Positions 40,361-48,802 of a DNA stretch of 52,869 nucleotides are shown here, one piece after another. Positions within the stretch are counted from its first letter, which is position 1, and every line of letters begins with the position of its first letter. The stretch is from positions 1-52,869 of the forward strand of contig NZ_FQZP01000013.1 in NCBI RefSeq assembly GCF_900142095.1, given 5' to 3'. Origin of the DNA: Thermoclostridium caenicola (GTDB lineage Bacteria > Bacillota > Clostridia > DSM-8532). The notes beneath the pieces are model-generated. The model was not told where the DNA came from, did no database searches, and was given only the letters and a program-made list of their open reading frames with translations. The position numbers were made by a program, and so were the translations under genes.

Positions 40361-42825
40361 GGGATTTCTTGAAAGGCAAGCGGTGCATGGTGTGGAGCTT
40401 TATGGGAAATACCCGGATGTATCAGGCACTTTCCAATTACGGCGACCGCTTTGATACGGTAGGCATTTTTACTTTTGAGGTTGACGCAACAGGCACAATT
40501 ACTGAAACCGGTACCAGCATCAGCAGCATGCTTCCGTATATTCAGAAATGGCCTCATATTAAGTGGCTGCTCACTATTATGAATCATGGAATAGCCAATA
40601 TTTTTACTGCACTTCGCAACAACGAAAACGGTGCAAAGGATAAGTTTCTTACTGAAATCATCCGAATCATGAACAAGTACCCATGGTGCGCTGGGGTAGA
40701 TATTGACCTGGAACGCGGCGGCGGTTATGAAAACAAGGATGCGGCGAATGCTTTATTTAGGGATATATACAATACAGTTAAGTCTTATGATGCAACAAAG
40801 CTTGTCAACATCTGCCTGCCTGGTATGACCGGCGTTCAAGGCTCGGTGGGCGGTGAAAACTGGTGTGTTTATGCCGATCTTAACGACTATTGCGATACCG
40901 CCGCCATCATGAGCTATGGCATGGCATGGGCGGGCTCTGCTCCCGGCCCAGTATCTCCTCGTGACTGGCTTGAGGGCATATATGATTATGCTGTTTCCGT
41001 TATGTCACCCGATAAGATATTCATGGGGTTGCCTGCTTATGGCTGGAACTGGAGGATTCATGATACACCTGAAAACCTTGGAATAACCTATCGAGGGGTG
41101 TCTAATACCTACTATGCGGCAAAATACTGGATGACTGGGGTTTACAATTTCACAGGCGATGCACCGCCCCAGCCGTTTATTCCAATTGTGGCTTACTGGG
41201 ATGACTATAACAAAGTACCTTGGGCTCTTCCTCATGTATATGACTATATGGAAGGATGGGATGCTGTATCTTGGGAATATCCGCTGCTAAAAGGGGTTTA
41301 TAACAGGCGAAGATATTTGACAAGCTATGGCAAGGAGCAGAAAGCGGAGTTCGGAACCATTTATATTGACAGGAACGGAGTTCCAGATGAATATGAAGGA
41401 AATGTCATTATTACTGATGAGATGGCCTCACTTGGAGATGACCAGGCGTCAGCAGAGTACCGTTTTGAGATAACAGAAGCGGGATATTACGATATTGCAG
41501 TACAGCTTTGCTTTCCTTACTGGGACAAAAATGCGATTATCGTTTCCCTTGATGGTGACTCAAAGACTTTCAGCGAGAACCGTTTATGGTGGCCATACTG
41601 GAGAAGAGTTTGCTGGTTGACACTTGCAAAAGGTGTATTTCTCCAAGAGGGAACGCATGCTGTCAGCATAAGCGGTGGTGTGCCGGGAGTACAGTTTTAC
41701 GGTTTTAGGGTTTGCAGTGGATTTTCGGAGTATCCCTTTGCCGGTGAAGCCAGCTTTATGCTCTCTCCTCGTCGGTTCAAGGATGTAAATGGTGTGATGG
41801 TTGAGCCGGATCGAGGTTTTAAACTGACCTTTGAAATGTTGCGAAGAAAACCCGACTCGGCGCTTATTTGGTATGAGGATTTTCGGGACAGGAACATCCT
41901 GCCCGAAAACTATTGGACTGTGCTGGACGGCGAATGGGATGTTTGGCAAGACCCAGACAGCACAGAAAGTCGCCCATATTCCCAGCTCGAGGGATATGGC
42001 AAACTTGCATGGAAATACGACGGGTTTTCCGATATCCATATCCGGGCAAGGCTGGCTTTCCCTCAAAATAGCAGTGGACGGGCTGGGGTGTTCCTTGGGG
42101 ATATTTTCTGCTGCTTAAATTATGACACGCAAAGAGTCGAGCTTTATCAAGGTAATTCCTTGCTTGGTAGCTATTCCACCAGTTTCTCAAAAACTGCAGA
42201 TGCCGATCTTCGTGCTAATCCGAATATGTATACTATAGAGATGCGAAAACGCGGCAATAAGGTAAGAGTATATTCAGGTGCAGCTTCACCCCTGCGTTTC
42301 ACAGTGAATGTAAACGGTGGTAGTGGTTATGCAGGGTACTGCTCGGACAACCGGACGGTATGCGAGCTACTGAGACTGGGCGATGCATGGGTATATGAAC
42401 CATACGAGCGTTTTGATGTGGAACTTCCGGATGGAAATATAACCAGCTTTGGCAGGCTTGCTCGCACTGGTGTCACGTGGGATGATGAATTTCAGGTGTT
42501 TTCAGTAAATAGCGATGTGGAGGAATCGGCAACTCGCAATGAGGACATTTCGATGGACTATGATTTTTTCCACTCGCAGCTTTTGACGCTTTCCTGCGGT
42601 AATGACTATGAAGTAAAGATTATACCGAAAGACATCAATATCTGGATATCCCGTCTCTTCCTCGGAGATGCAGATGGTTTTTCTATTCTGTATTATCAGG
42701 ATGTGGACAGCCTTGTTTACTGGGCAAACGAAGCGGCTTATCGATGGAAACTGCGAGGTATAGCTATCTGGTCGCTTGGACAGGAGGATATGAGGCTGTG
42801 GGAGGCACTCCCGAAACAAATATAG
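40357..42825 (+). CDS. Tail-associated GH18-family glycoside hydrolase
   Basis: 822 aa. The N-terminal TIM-barrel half contains the GH18 signature WCAGVDIDLERGGG (D114, D116, catalytic E118), then KLVNICLPGMTG, AAIMSYGMAWAG and DKIFMGLPAYGWNWR. The last strand of the barrel appears at the very C-terminus (WKLRGIAIWSLGQEDMRLWE, about 798-817), so about 400 residues of beta-rich domains (about 340-740) seem inserted in the barrel. GH18 enzymes cut chitin or peptidoglycan-type beta-1,4 links; here wall or surface-glycan degradation during adsorption is likely. Confidence 0.85.
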   Translation: MRDFLKGKRCMVWSFMGNTRMYQALSNYGDRFDTVGIFTFEVDATGTITETGTSISSMLPYIQKWPHIKWLLTIMNHGIANIFTALRNNENGAKDKFLTEIIRIMNKYPWCAGVDIDLERGGGYENKDAANALFRDIYNTVKSYDATKLVNICLPGMTGVQGSVGGENWCVYADLNDYCDTAAIMSYGMAWAGSAPGPVSPRDWLEGIYDYAVSVMSPDKIFMGLPAYGWNWRIHDTPENLGITYRGVSNTYYAAKYWMTGVYNFTGDAPPQPFIPIVAYWDDYNKVPWALPHVYDYMEGWDAVSWEYPLLKGVYNRRRYLTSYGKEQKAEFGTIYIDRNGVPDEYEGNVIITDEMASLGDDQASAEYRFEITEAGYYDIAVQLCFPYWDKNAIIVSLDGDSKTFSENRLWWPYWRRVCWLTLAKGVFLQEGTHAVSISGGVPGVQFYGFRVCSGFSEYPFAGEASFMLSPRRFKDVNGVMVEPDRGFKLTFEMLRRKPDSALIWYEDFRDRNILPENYWTVLDGEWDVWQDPDSTESRPYSQLEGYGKLAWKYDGFSDIHIRARLAFPQNSSGRAGVFLGDIFCCLNYDTQRVELYQGNSLLGSYSTSFSKTADADLRANPNMYTIEMRKRGNKVRVYSGAASPLRFTVNVNGGSGYAGYCSDNRTVCELLRLGDAWVYEPYERFDVELPDGNITSFGRLARTGVTWDDEFQVFSVNSDVEESATRNEDISMDYDFFHSQLLTLSCGNDYEVKIIPKDINIWISRLFLGDADGFSILYYQDVDSLVYWANEAAYRWKLRGIAIWSLGQEDMRLWEALPKQI

Positions 42826-42845
42826 GTTAATAGTTTTATTTATTC

Positions 42846-42876
42846 AGCGCTTTGCTATAAGGCAGGGCGCTTTTTT
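42846..42876 (+). terminator. Terminator between tail and lysis genes
   Basis: AGCGC (42846-42850) pairs with GCGCT (42867-42871), extended by TTTGC/GGCAGG with two G-U pairs, followed by a T run. Confidence 0.65.
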
Positions 42877-42912
42877 ATATGCAAAACTCAAGTTGAACGG
42901 AGGGTTAAGACA

Positions 42913-43332
42913 ATGAAAACAGTATGGAACTGGATACAGGCGGTTTTTACTGCTATTGGCGGATTTCTTGGCTGGTTTCTTGGAGGGCTGGATGGATTTT
43001 TGTATGCACTCATCGCTTTTGTAGCCATTGACTATGTGACCGGAGTGATGTGTGCCGTTGTAGACAGAAAGCTTTCGAGTGAAGTCGGGGCCAAGGGCAT
43101 CTTTAAGAAAGTGCTTATTTTTGTACTTGTAGGTGTGGGACACATAATCGACAGCCAGGTGCTCGGCAATGGCGGGGCAATTCGGACAGCAGTGATTTTC
43201 TTTTACCTAAGTAATGAAGGAGTTTCAATTCTTGAGAATGCAGCACATATAGGACTGCCCATTCCTGAAAAGCTGAAGAACGCATTGGAACAACTGCATG
43301 GCCGCTCAAATGAGGAGGATGAAAAGAAATGA
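42913..43332 (+). CDS. Phage holin (TcdE/phi-LC3-type, holin family 4)
   Basis: 139 aa, RBS ACGGAGGG. Three hydrophobic segments: about 8-26 (VFTAIGGFLGWFLGGLDG), about 28-48 (YALIAFVAIDYVTGVMCAVV) and about 64-95 (VLIFVLVGVGHIIDSQVLG, AVIFFYLSNEG), ending in a charged tail (SNEEDEKK). IDYVTGV followed by a GAKGIFKK loop is the signature of toxin-secretion/phage-lysis holins. It forms membrane holes that release the amidase, whose gene overlaps by 4 nt. Confidence 0.93.
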   Translation: MKTVWNWIQAVFTAIGGFLGWFLGGLDGFLYALIAFVAIDYVTGVMCAVVDRKLSSEVGAKGIFKKVLIFVLVGVGHIIDSQVLGNGGAIRTAVIFFYLSNEGVSILENAAHIGLPIPEKLKNALEQLHGRSNEEDEKK

Positions 43333-44333
43333 AGCTTTTTACTAAATACATGACGCGAAACGATTGCTATACAGCAGGCCGCAAAATCACGCCTAAAGGA
43401 ATCATGGTACATTCGACAGCTGTGCCGGGTGTAATGGCGGCTGAGTGGTTTTCCCGTTGGAACAAATCTTACAAGGCCGGCGAAATAAACAGGCAGGTAT
43501 GTGTTCACGCTTTTGTAGACGATAAAGAGGTTTGGCAATACCTGCCTTGGGATCATCGCGGGTGGCATGCGGGAGGAGCAGCCAACAATACCCATATTGG
43601 CTTTGAAATCTGTGAGCCTGCTGGGTTTTCGTATAAATCCGGGTCGGTAATGGTGGGTTATGATGCAGCAAAGCAGGAAGATTATTTCCGTAAAGCGTGG
43701 CAGAATGCTGTTGAACTCTGCGTTATGCTCTGCAAGAAGTACGGTCTTAATGAGAATGACATCATCTGCCACTCCGAAGGATATAAGCTCGGTATTGCCA
43801 GCAACCATGCTGATGTGATGCACTGGTTTCCCAAGCATGGGGAGAATATGGACACTTTCCGTAAAGCAGTAAAAAAAGCGCTGGAGAACAGTACAGATAT
43901 CAATACTGATATTGGAATTGGAGATATGGTGGAGTTTAAGGTCAGTGTAAAGAATTACTACCCCGGCAGTGTGGAAGTTCCAACGTGGGTCAAAAATGAC
44001 TATTACCACAGGGTCACACAGACTTTATACAAAGGCAAGCCGGTCATAAAAGGCGGCAAAGAATGTGTATTGCTTGGCAAAAAGGTTAAGAAATCCGGCG
44101 GTCAAGAGATTGCAGGCATAAACACTTGGGTAGCAAAAGAAAACCTTGTAATTGTAAACAGCATTCCTGATAACAAGTGCAATAGAACCTATACAGTGCA
44201 AAAAGGCGACACCTTATGGAGAATAGCGGAAAAAGAACTCGGTAGAGGAACAAGATATCCGGAGATCAAGAAACTGAATAGCCTGACTACGGATACTATT
44301 TACCCCGGACAAGTTCTGAAATTGCCTAAATAA
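43329..44333 (+). CDS. Endolysin: N-acetylmuramoyl-L-alanine amidase with LysM
   Basis: 334 aa. The amidase_2 domain (about 1-165) shows MVHSTAVPG (zinc His), HAFVDDKEVWQYLPWDHRG, HIGFEICEP and CHSEGYKLGIASNHADV. The middle (about 190-275) is an SH3-like region (GDMVEFKVSVKNYYPGS, CVLLGKKVKK). The C-terminal LysM (about 285-334) reads TYTVQKGDTLWRIAEKEL, then IYPGQVLKLPK. It cleaves the peptide stem from muramic acid at lysis. A terminator follows. Confidence 0.95.
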   Translation: MKLFTKYMTRNDCYTAGRKITPKGIMVHSTAVPGVMAAEWFSRWNKSYKAGEINRQVCVHAFVDDKEVWQYLPWDHRGWHAGGAANNTHIGFEICEPAGFSYKSGSVMVGYDAAKQEDYFRKAWQNAVELCVMLCKKYGLNENDIICHSEGYKLGIASNHADVMHWFPKHGENMDTFRKAVKKALENSTDINTDIGIGDMVEFKVSVKNYYPGSVEVPTWVKNDYYHRVTQTLYKGKPVIKGGKECVLLGKKVKKSGGQEIAGINTWVAKENLVIVNSIPDNKCNRTYTVQKGDTLWRIAEKELGRGTRYPEIKKLNSLTTDTIYPGQVLKLPK

Positions 44334-44340
44334 CGATAAA

Positions 44341-44372
44341 GGACAGCCAATCGCGGCTGTCCCAAGTTTTTA
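44341..44372 (+). terminator. Terminator after lysis genes
   Basis: GGACAGCC (44341-44348) and GGCTGTCC (44355-44362), 6-nt loop, then a T run. It marks the end of the late operon. Confidence 0.85.
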
Positions 44373-44386
44373 TAGGAGGTGCTTGA

Positions 44387-44605
44387 ATGATAGAGGCGGC
44401 TAATCATTTACCATATAACCCGCAGGAAACGAACTATACAAAGATATCACAGGAGGAAATTCAAAGAGAGGTTGATTACTGGCGGGCGTACAAAATTCTG
44501 CAGAGGATGCTTAAGGCGGGACTGATTTCAGAAGAAGAATTCAACAAAATCGACAAGTTGAACCGCAAAACTTTCACGCCGATGTATGCACAGCTTATGG
44601 CCTAA
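44387..44605 (+). CDS. SHOCT-domain small protein
   Basis: 72 aa, RBS TAGGAGGTG. ISQEEIQREVDYWRAYKILQ, then MLKAGLISEEEFNKIDKLN is the short C-terminal (SHOCT) helical motif. SHOCT proteins regularly precede large serine recombinase operons in clostridial prophages and may regulate or assist recombination, though this is not established. It lies after the lysis terminator and so belongs to the integration module. Confidence 0.85.
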   Translation: MIEAANHLPYNPQETNYTKISQEEIQREVDYWRAYKILQRMLKAGLISEEEFNKIDKLNRKTFTPMYAQLMA

Positions 44606-44666
44606 TTAGCTTGCTATTAGCGGCACACAGAGGTAACATGTCACATGCCCAAAGGAGGTGAAAACA

Positions 44667-46235
44667 GTGAGAAAGGTAACAAGGATTGATGGAAACAATG
44701 CTCTCCAAGCTTTCAAGCCAAAGGTGAGGGTAGCGGCTTATTGCAGGGTTTCAACAGACAGTGATGAGCAAATGGCAAGCCTGGAAGCACAAAAGGACCA
44801 TTATGAATCCTATATAAAAGCAAATCCTGATTGGGAATTTGCAGGGATTTATTATGATGAAGGCATATCAGGCACAAAAAAGGAAAACCGAACTGGACTT
44901 TTGAGACTGCTTGCAGATTGCGAAAACAAAAAAATTGACTTTATTATAACCAAGTCGGTCAGCAGATTTGCCAGAAACACAACCGACTGTATTGAGATGG
45001 TGAGAAAACTTACCGATCTCGGTGTTTTCATCTATTTCGAGAAAGAGAATATAAACACACAGCGCATGGAAGGCGAATTGGTGCTGACAATTTTGAGCAG
45101 TCTTGCAGAAAACGAGTCATTATCCATTGCAGAAAATAGTAAGTGGTCTATCAGACGTAGGTTCCAAAACGGAACATACAAAATTTCGTATCCTCCCTAT
45201 GGTTACGATTATGTGGATGGAAAGCTATTTATCAATAAAGAACAGGCTGAAATCATAAAGCGGATTTTTTCCGAGGCTTTGGACGGTAAAGGCACACAGA
45301 TAATTGCAGATGGGCTAAATTCGGATAAAATCCCAACAAAGAGAGGTTCACACTGGACAGCGACAACTATCCGCGGCATTTTAAGCAATGAAAAATATAC
45401 TGGGGATGTCCTTCTGCAAAAAACCTATACAGATGAGAATTTTAAGCGGCATTATAATCATGGGGAAAAAGATCAATACATGATAAAAGATCATCATGAA
45501 GCCATTATATCCCATGAGGAATTTGAAGCCGTCAAAGAAATATTGAAGCAAAGAGGTAAAGAAAAAGGCGTAATCAAGGGAAGCAGTAAATATCAAAACC
45601 GCTACCCTTTCTCGGGGAAAATCAAATGCGCAGAATGTGGCAGCAGTTTTAAGCGTCGAATTCATGGCAGTGGTAATCATAAATACATTGCCTGGTGCTG
45701 CACAAAGCATATAAAAGACGCTTCGGCTTGTTCAATGAAATTTGTCAGAGAGGATGGGATCCATCAGGCCTTTGTTGTTATGATGAATAAGCTTATTTTC
45801 GGACATAAGTTCATTCTAAGGCCATTGCTACAAAGTTTAAAGGAAACAAATTACTCAGAAAATATAGCGAAGATTCAAGAGCTGGAAATAAAAATCAAAG
45901 AAAATACAGAACGGGTTCAGGTAATCATGGGACTTATGGCTAAGGGATACCTGGAACCCGCTCTTTTTAATACACAGAAAAATGAGCTGCTTAAAGAAGC
46001 GGCCTTATTAAAGGAACAAAAAGAAGCCATAAAACATACAATCGATGGGAGTCAGACTATCCTCTTTGAGGTTGAAAAGCTTTTTAAATTTGCAACGAAG
46101 GCTGAAAAGCAGATTGATGCATTTGATAGCGATATATTTGAGAACTTTATTGAAGAAATCATTGTGTTTTCACAGGAGGAAATAGGTTTCAAAATGAAAT
46201 GCGGGTTGAACTTAAGGGAAAGGTTGATGAAATGA
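44667..46235 (+). CDS. Large serine recombinase 1
   Basis: 522 aa from the GTG at 44667 (AAAGGAGG upstream; the GTG at 44658 overlaps the RBS). The resolvase catalytic domain has [15 protein letters not shown] (nucleophile S29), DEGISGT, and IITKSVSRFARNT (about 95-107). The recombinase domain spans about 165-270 (PPYGYDYVDGKLFINKEQAE). The zinc ribbon about 320-350 (KIKCAECGSSFKRR, WCCTKH) is followed by a C-terminal coiled coil (EIKIKENTERVQVIMGLMAK). Catalyses site-specific integration or excision. First gene of a three-gene recombinase operon. Confidence 0.95.
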   Translation: MRKVTRIDGNNALQAFKPKVRVAAYCRVSTDSDEQMASLEAQKDHYESYIKANPDWEFAGIYYDEGISGTKKENRTGLLRLLADCENKKIDFIITKSVSRFARNTTDCIEMVRKLTDLGVFIYFEKENINTQRMEGELVLTILSSLAENESLSIAENSKWSIRRRFQNGTYKISYPPYGYDYVDGKLFINKEQAEIIKRIFSEALDGKGTQIIADGLNSDKIPTKRGSHWTATTIRGILSNEKYTGDVLLQKTYTDENFKRHYNHGEKDQYMIKDHHEAIISHEEFEAVKEILKQRGKEKGVIKGSSKYQNRYPFSGKIKCAECGSSFKRRIHGSGNHKYIAWCCTKHIKDASACSMKFVREDGIHQAFVVMMNKLIFGHKFILRPLLQSLKETNYSENIAKIQELEIKIKENTERVQVIMGLMAKGYLEPALFNTQKNELLKEAALLKEQKEAIKHTIDGSQTILFEVEKLFKFATKAEKQIDAFDSDIFENFIEEIIVFSQEEIGFKMKCGLNLRERLMK

Positions 46236-46690
46236 TGAGCCATATACCTTTTGGATATACCATTCAAAACGGCAAGGCTGTTGTTAACGAAAAGGAAGCG
46301 GTTAAGATAAAGGAGCTGTTTGGGGCTTATCTTTCCGGGCTTTCTTTAACTGAAGCGGCCAAAAACGCGGGTATTAAGCGCTGCCATACATCTATTGCAA
46401 GAATGCTGACAGATAAACGGTATGTTGAGGATAAATTTTATCCGCCAATTATCAGCAGGGACACATTCGAAAAAGCACAACTTGAAAGACGCAGACGAGC
46501 TGAGGCGCTTGGCAGGATTTATGAACATAAAGGAAATGAAAAGAAATGCCTGAATTTTAGGTTTCATGCTTCAATGCCAGATAATCTATACGATGATCCA
46601 TTTCAGCAGGCAGAGTATGCTTATAGTCTTATCAAGAGCGAGGTGATTTTAGATGACAACCAGGAATGTTACGATAATTCCTGCTCGTAA
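46232..46690 (+). CDS. Recombinase-domain protein lacking catalytic domain
   Basis: 152 aa from the ATG at 46232, overlapping the recombinase 1 stop by 4 nt. It contains only the recombinase (DNA-binding) domain: [39 protein letters not shown] and [20 protein letters not shown], equivalent to the middle of large serine recombinases. No resolvase domain with YCRVSTDS and no zinc ribbon are present. Not an obvious decay product, since it has its own start and is translationally coupled on both sides. It could be a directionality or accessory DNA-binding factor (inference). Confidence 0.85.
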   Translation: MMSHIPFGYTIQNGKAVVNEKEAVKIKELFGAYLSGLSLTEAAKNAGIKRCHTSIARMLTDKRYVEDKFYPPIISRDTFEKAQLERRRRAEALGRIYEHKGNEKKCLNFRFHASMPDNLYDDPFQQAEYAYSLIKSEVILDDNQECYDNSCS

Positions 46691-48221
46691 GCGAATTGGG
46701 AATAGTGCAAAGGCCGAGGAATTGCCTAAGCTTCGGGTGGCAGCCTATTGCCGTGTTTCTACGGACAGCGAAGAGCAGGCAACCAGTTATGAAGCGCAAA
46801 TTGAGCACTACACAAACTACATTAAAAGCAATCCCGAATGGGAGTTAGCAGGCATATTTGCGGATGAAGGGATTACTGGAACCAACACGAAAAAGCGTGA
46901 AGAGTTTAACCGGATGATAGAAGAATGTATGCAGGGCAAAATCGATATGATAATTACGAAATCTATCAGCCGTTTTGCAAGAAATACGCTGGACTGCCTA
47001 AAGTACATAAGGCAGCTTAAAGAAAAAAATATTCCAGTTTACTTTGAAAAGGAAAATATAAACACATTGGATTCCAAAGGAGAAATCCTGTTGACCATTA
47101 TGGCATCTTTGGCACAGCAAGAAAGCCAATCGTTAAGCCAGAATGTAAAACTGGGTATTCAGTACCGATATCAGCAAGGAAAAATCCATATCAATCACAA
47201 CCGGTTTCTTGGCTATACAAAGGATAAGGATGGCAATTTAGTTATCGTACCTGAAGAAGCTGAGATCGTCAAACGCATTTACAGAGAATATCTTGAAGGT
47301 TCCAGTATGCTACAGATAGCAAGAGGTCTGGAAGCTGACGGAATTCTGACAGGTGCAGGCAATCACAGATGGCATACCAGCACCATCAATAAGATTTTGA
47401 GGAATGAAAAATATATCGGTGATGCGCTGTTGCAGAAAACCTATACAGTAGATTTTTTATCGAAGAAAAGGGTGGCCAATAACGGCATAGTTCCTCAATA
47501 CTATGTAGAAAACAGCCATGAGCCCATAATCCCGCGTGAAATTTATATGCAGGTTCAGGAAGAGCTTGTCCGCAGAAGATGTGTGCATATAAGTAAGAAC
47601 GGAAAGAAGAGAAACTACAGCAATAATCATCCCTTATCCCAAATGGTGTTCTGCGGCAAGTGTCATGAAGTATTCCGCAGGGTTCATTGGAATAACCGAG
47701 GAAAGAAATCAATCGTATGGAGATGCGTCAGCAGATTGGAAAACACCGGTTTGTTTTGTACCGCTTCCACTATACTTGAAGATACTCTCAAAGAGAAGAT
47801 TGTAGAAGCTATCAATATAGCCGTCAGCGGGAAAAACTCTTTCCTGGCTATACTGAAAAAGAATATTGAAACCGTATTAAGCGAGGATTTGGATGAGAGT
47901 ACAGCAGATATTGATAAAAGGCTGGAAGAACTCCAAACCGAGTTGATCCAAAAGGCAAATTCAAAGGAAGCATACGATAATATTGTCAACGAGATTTACC
48001 ACTTACGGGACTTAAGGCAAGAAACACTTTCAAGAAACGCTCTTCGCCAAGATAAGAGGGATCGGATTGCTGAAATGTCGGACTTCCTTAACACGCAAAC
48101 CGGTGATATTACGGAGTTTGATGATAAACTGGTCAGAAAACTGGTTGAAAAAGCAACGGTATATGATGACAGGATATTGGTTGAATTTAAGTCTGGGTTA
48201 GAAATAGAAGTGAATCTATAG
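46653..48221 (+). CDS. Large serine recombinase 2
   Basis: 522 aa, overlapping the previous gene by 38 nt. Catalytic domain: [16 protein letters not shown] (nucleophile S36), [20 protein letters not shown] (about 110-122). Recombinase domain about 185-290 ([36 protein letters not shown]). Zinc ribbon about 330-365 ([21 protein letters not shown]) and coiled coil ([20 protein letters not shown]). Clearly homologous to recombinase 1 but diverged, so the pair may act together, as paired recombinases do in some cassette elements, or be used for opposite reactions. Confidence 0.95.
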   Translation: MTTRNVTIIPARKRIGNSAKAEELPKLRVAAYCRVSTDSEEQATSYEAQIEHYTNYIKSNPEWELAGIFADEGITGTNTKKREEFNRMIEECMQGKIDMIITKSISRFARNTLDCLKYIRQLKEKNIPVYFEKENINTLDSKGEILLTIMASLAQQESQSLSQNVKLGIQYRYQQGKIHINHNRFLGYTKDKDGNLVIVPEEAEIVKRIYREYLEGSSMLQIARGLEADGILTGAGNHRWHTSTINKILRNEKYIGDALLQKTYTVDFLSKKRVANNGIVPQYYVENSHEPIIPREIYMQVQEELVRRRCVHISKNGKKRNYSNNHPLSQMVFCGKCHEVFRRVHWNNRGKKSIVWRCVSRLENTGLFCTASTILEDTLKEKIVEAINIAVSGKNSFLAILKKNIETVLSEDLDESTADIDKRLEELQTELIQKANSKEAYDNIVNEIYHLRDLRQETLSRNALRQDKRDRIAEMSDFLNTQTGDITEFDDKLVRKLVEKATVYDDRILVEFKSGLEIEVNL

Positions 48222-48236
48222 GATTAAAATAAGATT

Positions 48237-48281
48237 GCCGCCAGTTGAGGAGGAAACCTTCTTAATTGGCGGCGTTTTTAT
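48237..48281 (+). terminator. Terminator after recombinase operon
   Basis: GCCGCCAGTT (48237-48246) pairs with AATTGGCGGC (48264-48273; one G-U), followed by GTTTTTATTTTT. It probably lies close to the right prophage end. Confidence 0.85.
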
Positions 48282-48308
48282 TTTTATACAAATGTATAAA
48301 CAAATATA

Positions 48309-48337
48309 TAGACAAATAAATATTTTTCATGTATAAT
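48309..48337 (+). promoter_or_regulatory. Sigma-A-type promoter of the Phd/HARE operon
   Basis: TAGACA (48309-48314), 17 nt, TATAAT (48332-48337), 20 bp before the start codon at 48357 with GAGGTGGTG between. Confidence 0.65.
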
Positions 48338-48356
48338 TGTAATGAGGTGGTGAATT

Positions 48357-48758
48357 ATGGATATTAGAATAGATAGCTTAATTCCCTTTGATTCATTGAA
48401 AACCAATATAGACCATGTATTCTCTGTTGTTGATAAAAACGGAAAAGTTGTTCTGCTTAAAGATAATAAGCCGGTTTATATAGTCTTAAAATACGATGAA
48501 AATAATTTAGCTGATACAGGAATTGGCATGCAAGAAATGCCTAATTTTACGCTTCATGAAGCTATGAAAATTGTCTTATCAGAGGCAGAAAACAAAACGA
48601 TGCATGCTGCTGAACTTGCCGATGAGATATATAGGCGTAGGCTGTATTTAAAAAAGGATGGCAGTAAGGCGGAATATACACAGATAAGGGCAAGGTGCGG
48701 GCATTACCCTGATATGTTTGAAGCATTGCCGGGAAACCGTATCAAATTAAAAGATTAA
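48357..48758 (+). CDS. Phd/YefM-like plus HARE-HTH fusion protein
   Basis: 133 aa. The N-terminal half (about 1-60: LIPFDSLKTNIDHVFSVVDK, then GKVVLLKDNKPVYIVLKYD) has the pattern of Phd/YefM antitoxin DNA-binding domains. The C-terminal half (about 64-132: TLHEAMKIVLSEAENKTMHA, AELADEIYRRRLYLKKDGS, YTQIRARCGHYPDMFEALPG) matches the HARE-type winged helix found in regulators linked to modified DNA. No toxin gene follows; instead a DNA glycosylase gene does, 44 nt downstream. Likely an autoregulating DNA-binding protein. Host or prophage membership is uncertain because the exact right boundary is unknown. Confidence 0.7.
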   Translation: MDIRIDSLIPFDSLKTNIDHVFSVVDKNGKVVLLKDNKPVYIVLKYDENNLADTGIGMQEMPNFTLHEAMKIVLSEAENKTMHAAELADEIYRRRLYLKKDGSKAEYTQIRARCGHYPDMFEALPGNRIKLKD

Positions 48759-48802
48759 AGTATAGCGCTAAGCATGAGGAGAAGCTATGGAAAGGTGATA
48801 AT

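Noticed and set aside
43203-44009. 268-aa minus-strand frame
   Set aside because: Antisense to holin and amidase genes, no RBS.
46232-46690. Middle recombinase gene considered as a frameshifted piece of recombinase 1
   Set aside because: Recombinase 1 already has its own complete recombinase domain, zinc ribbon and coiled coil, and the small gene has its own coupled start.
48222-48356. Search for an att core shared with 4061-4600
   Set aside because: No direct repeat longer than a few bases could be seen; serine recombinase cores can be too short to find this way.
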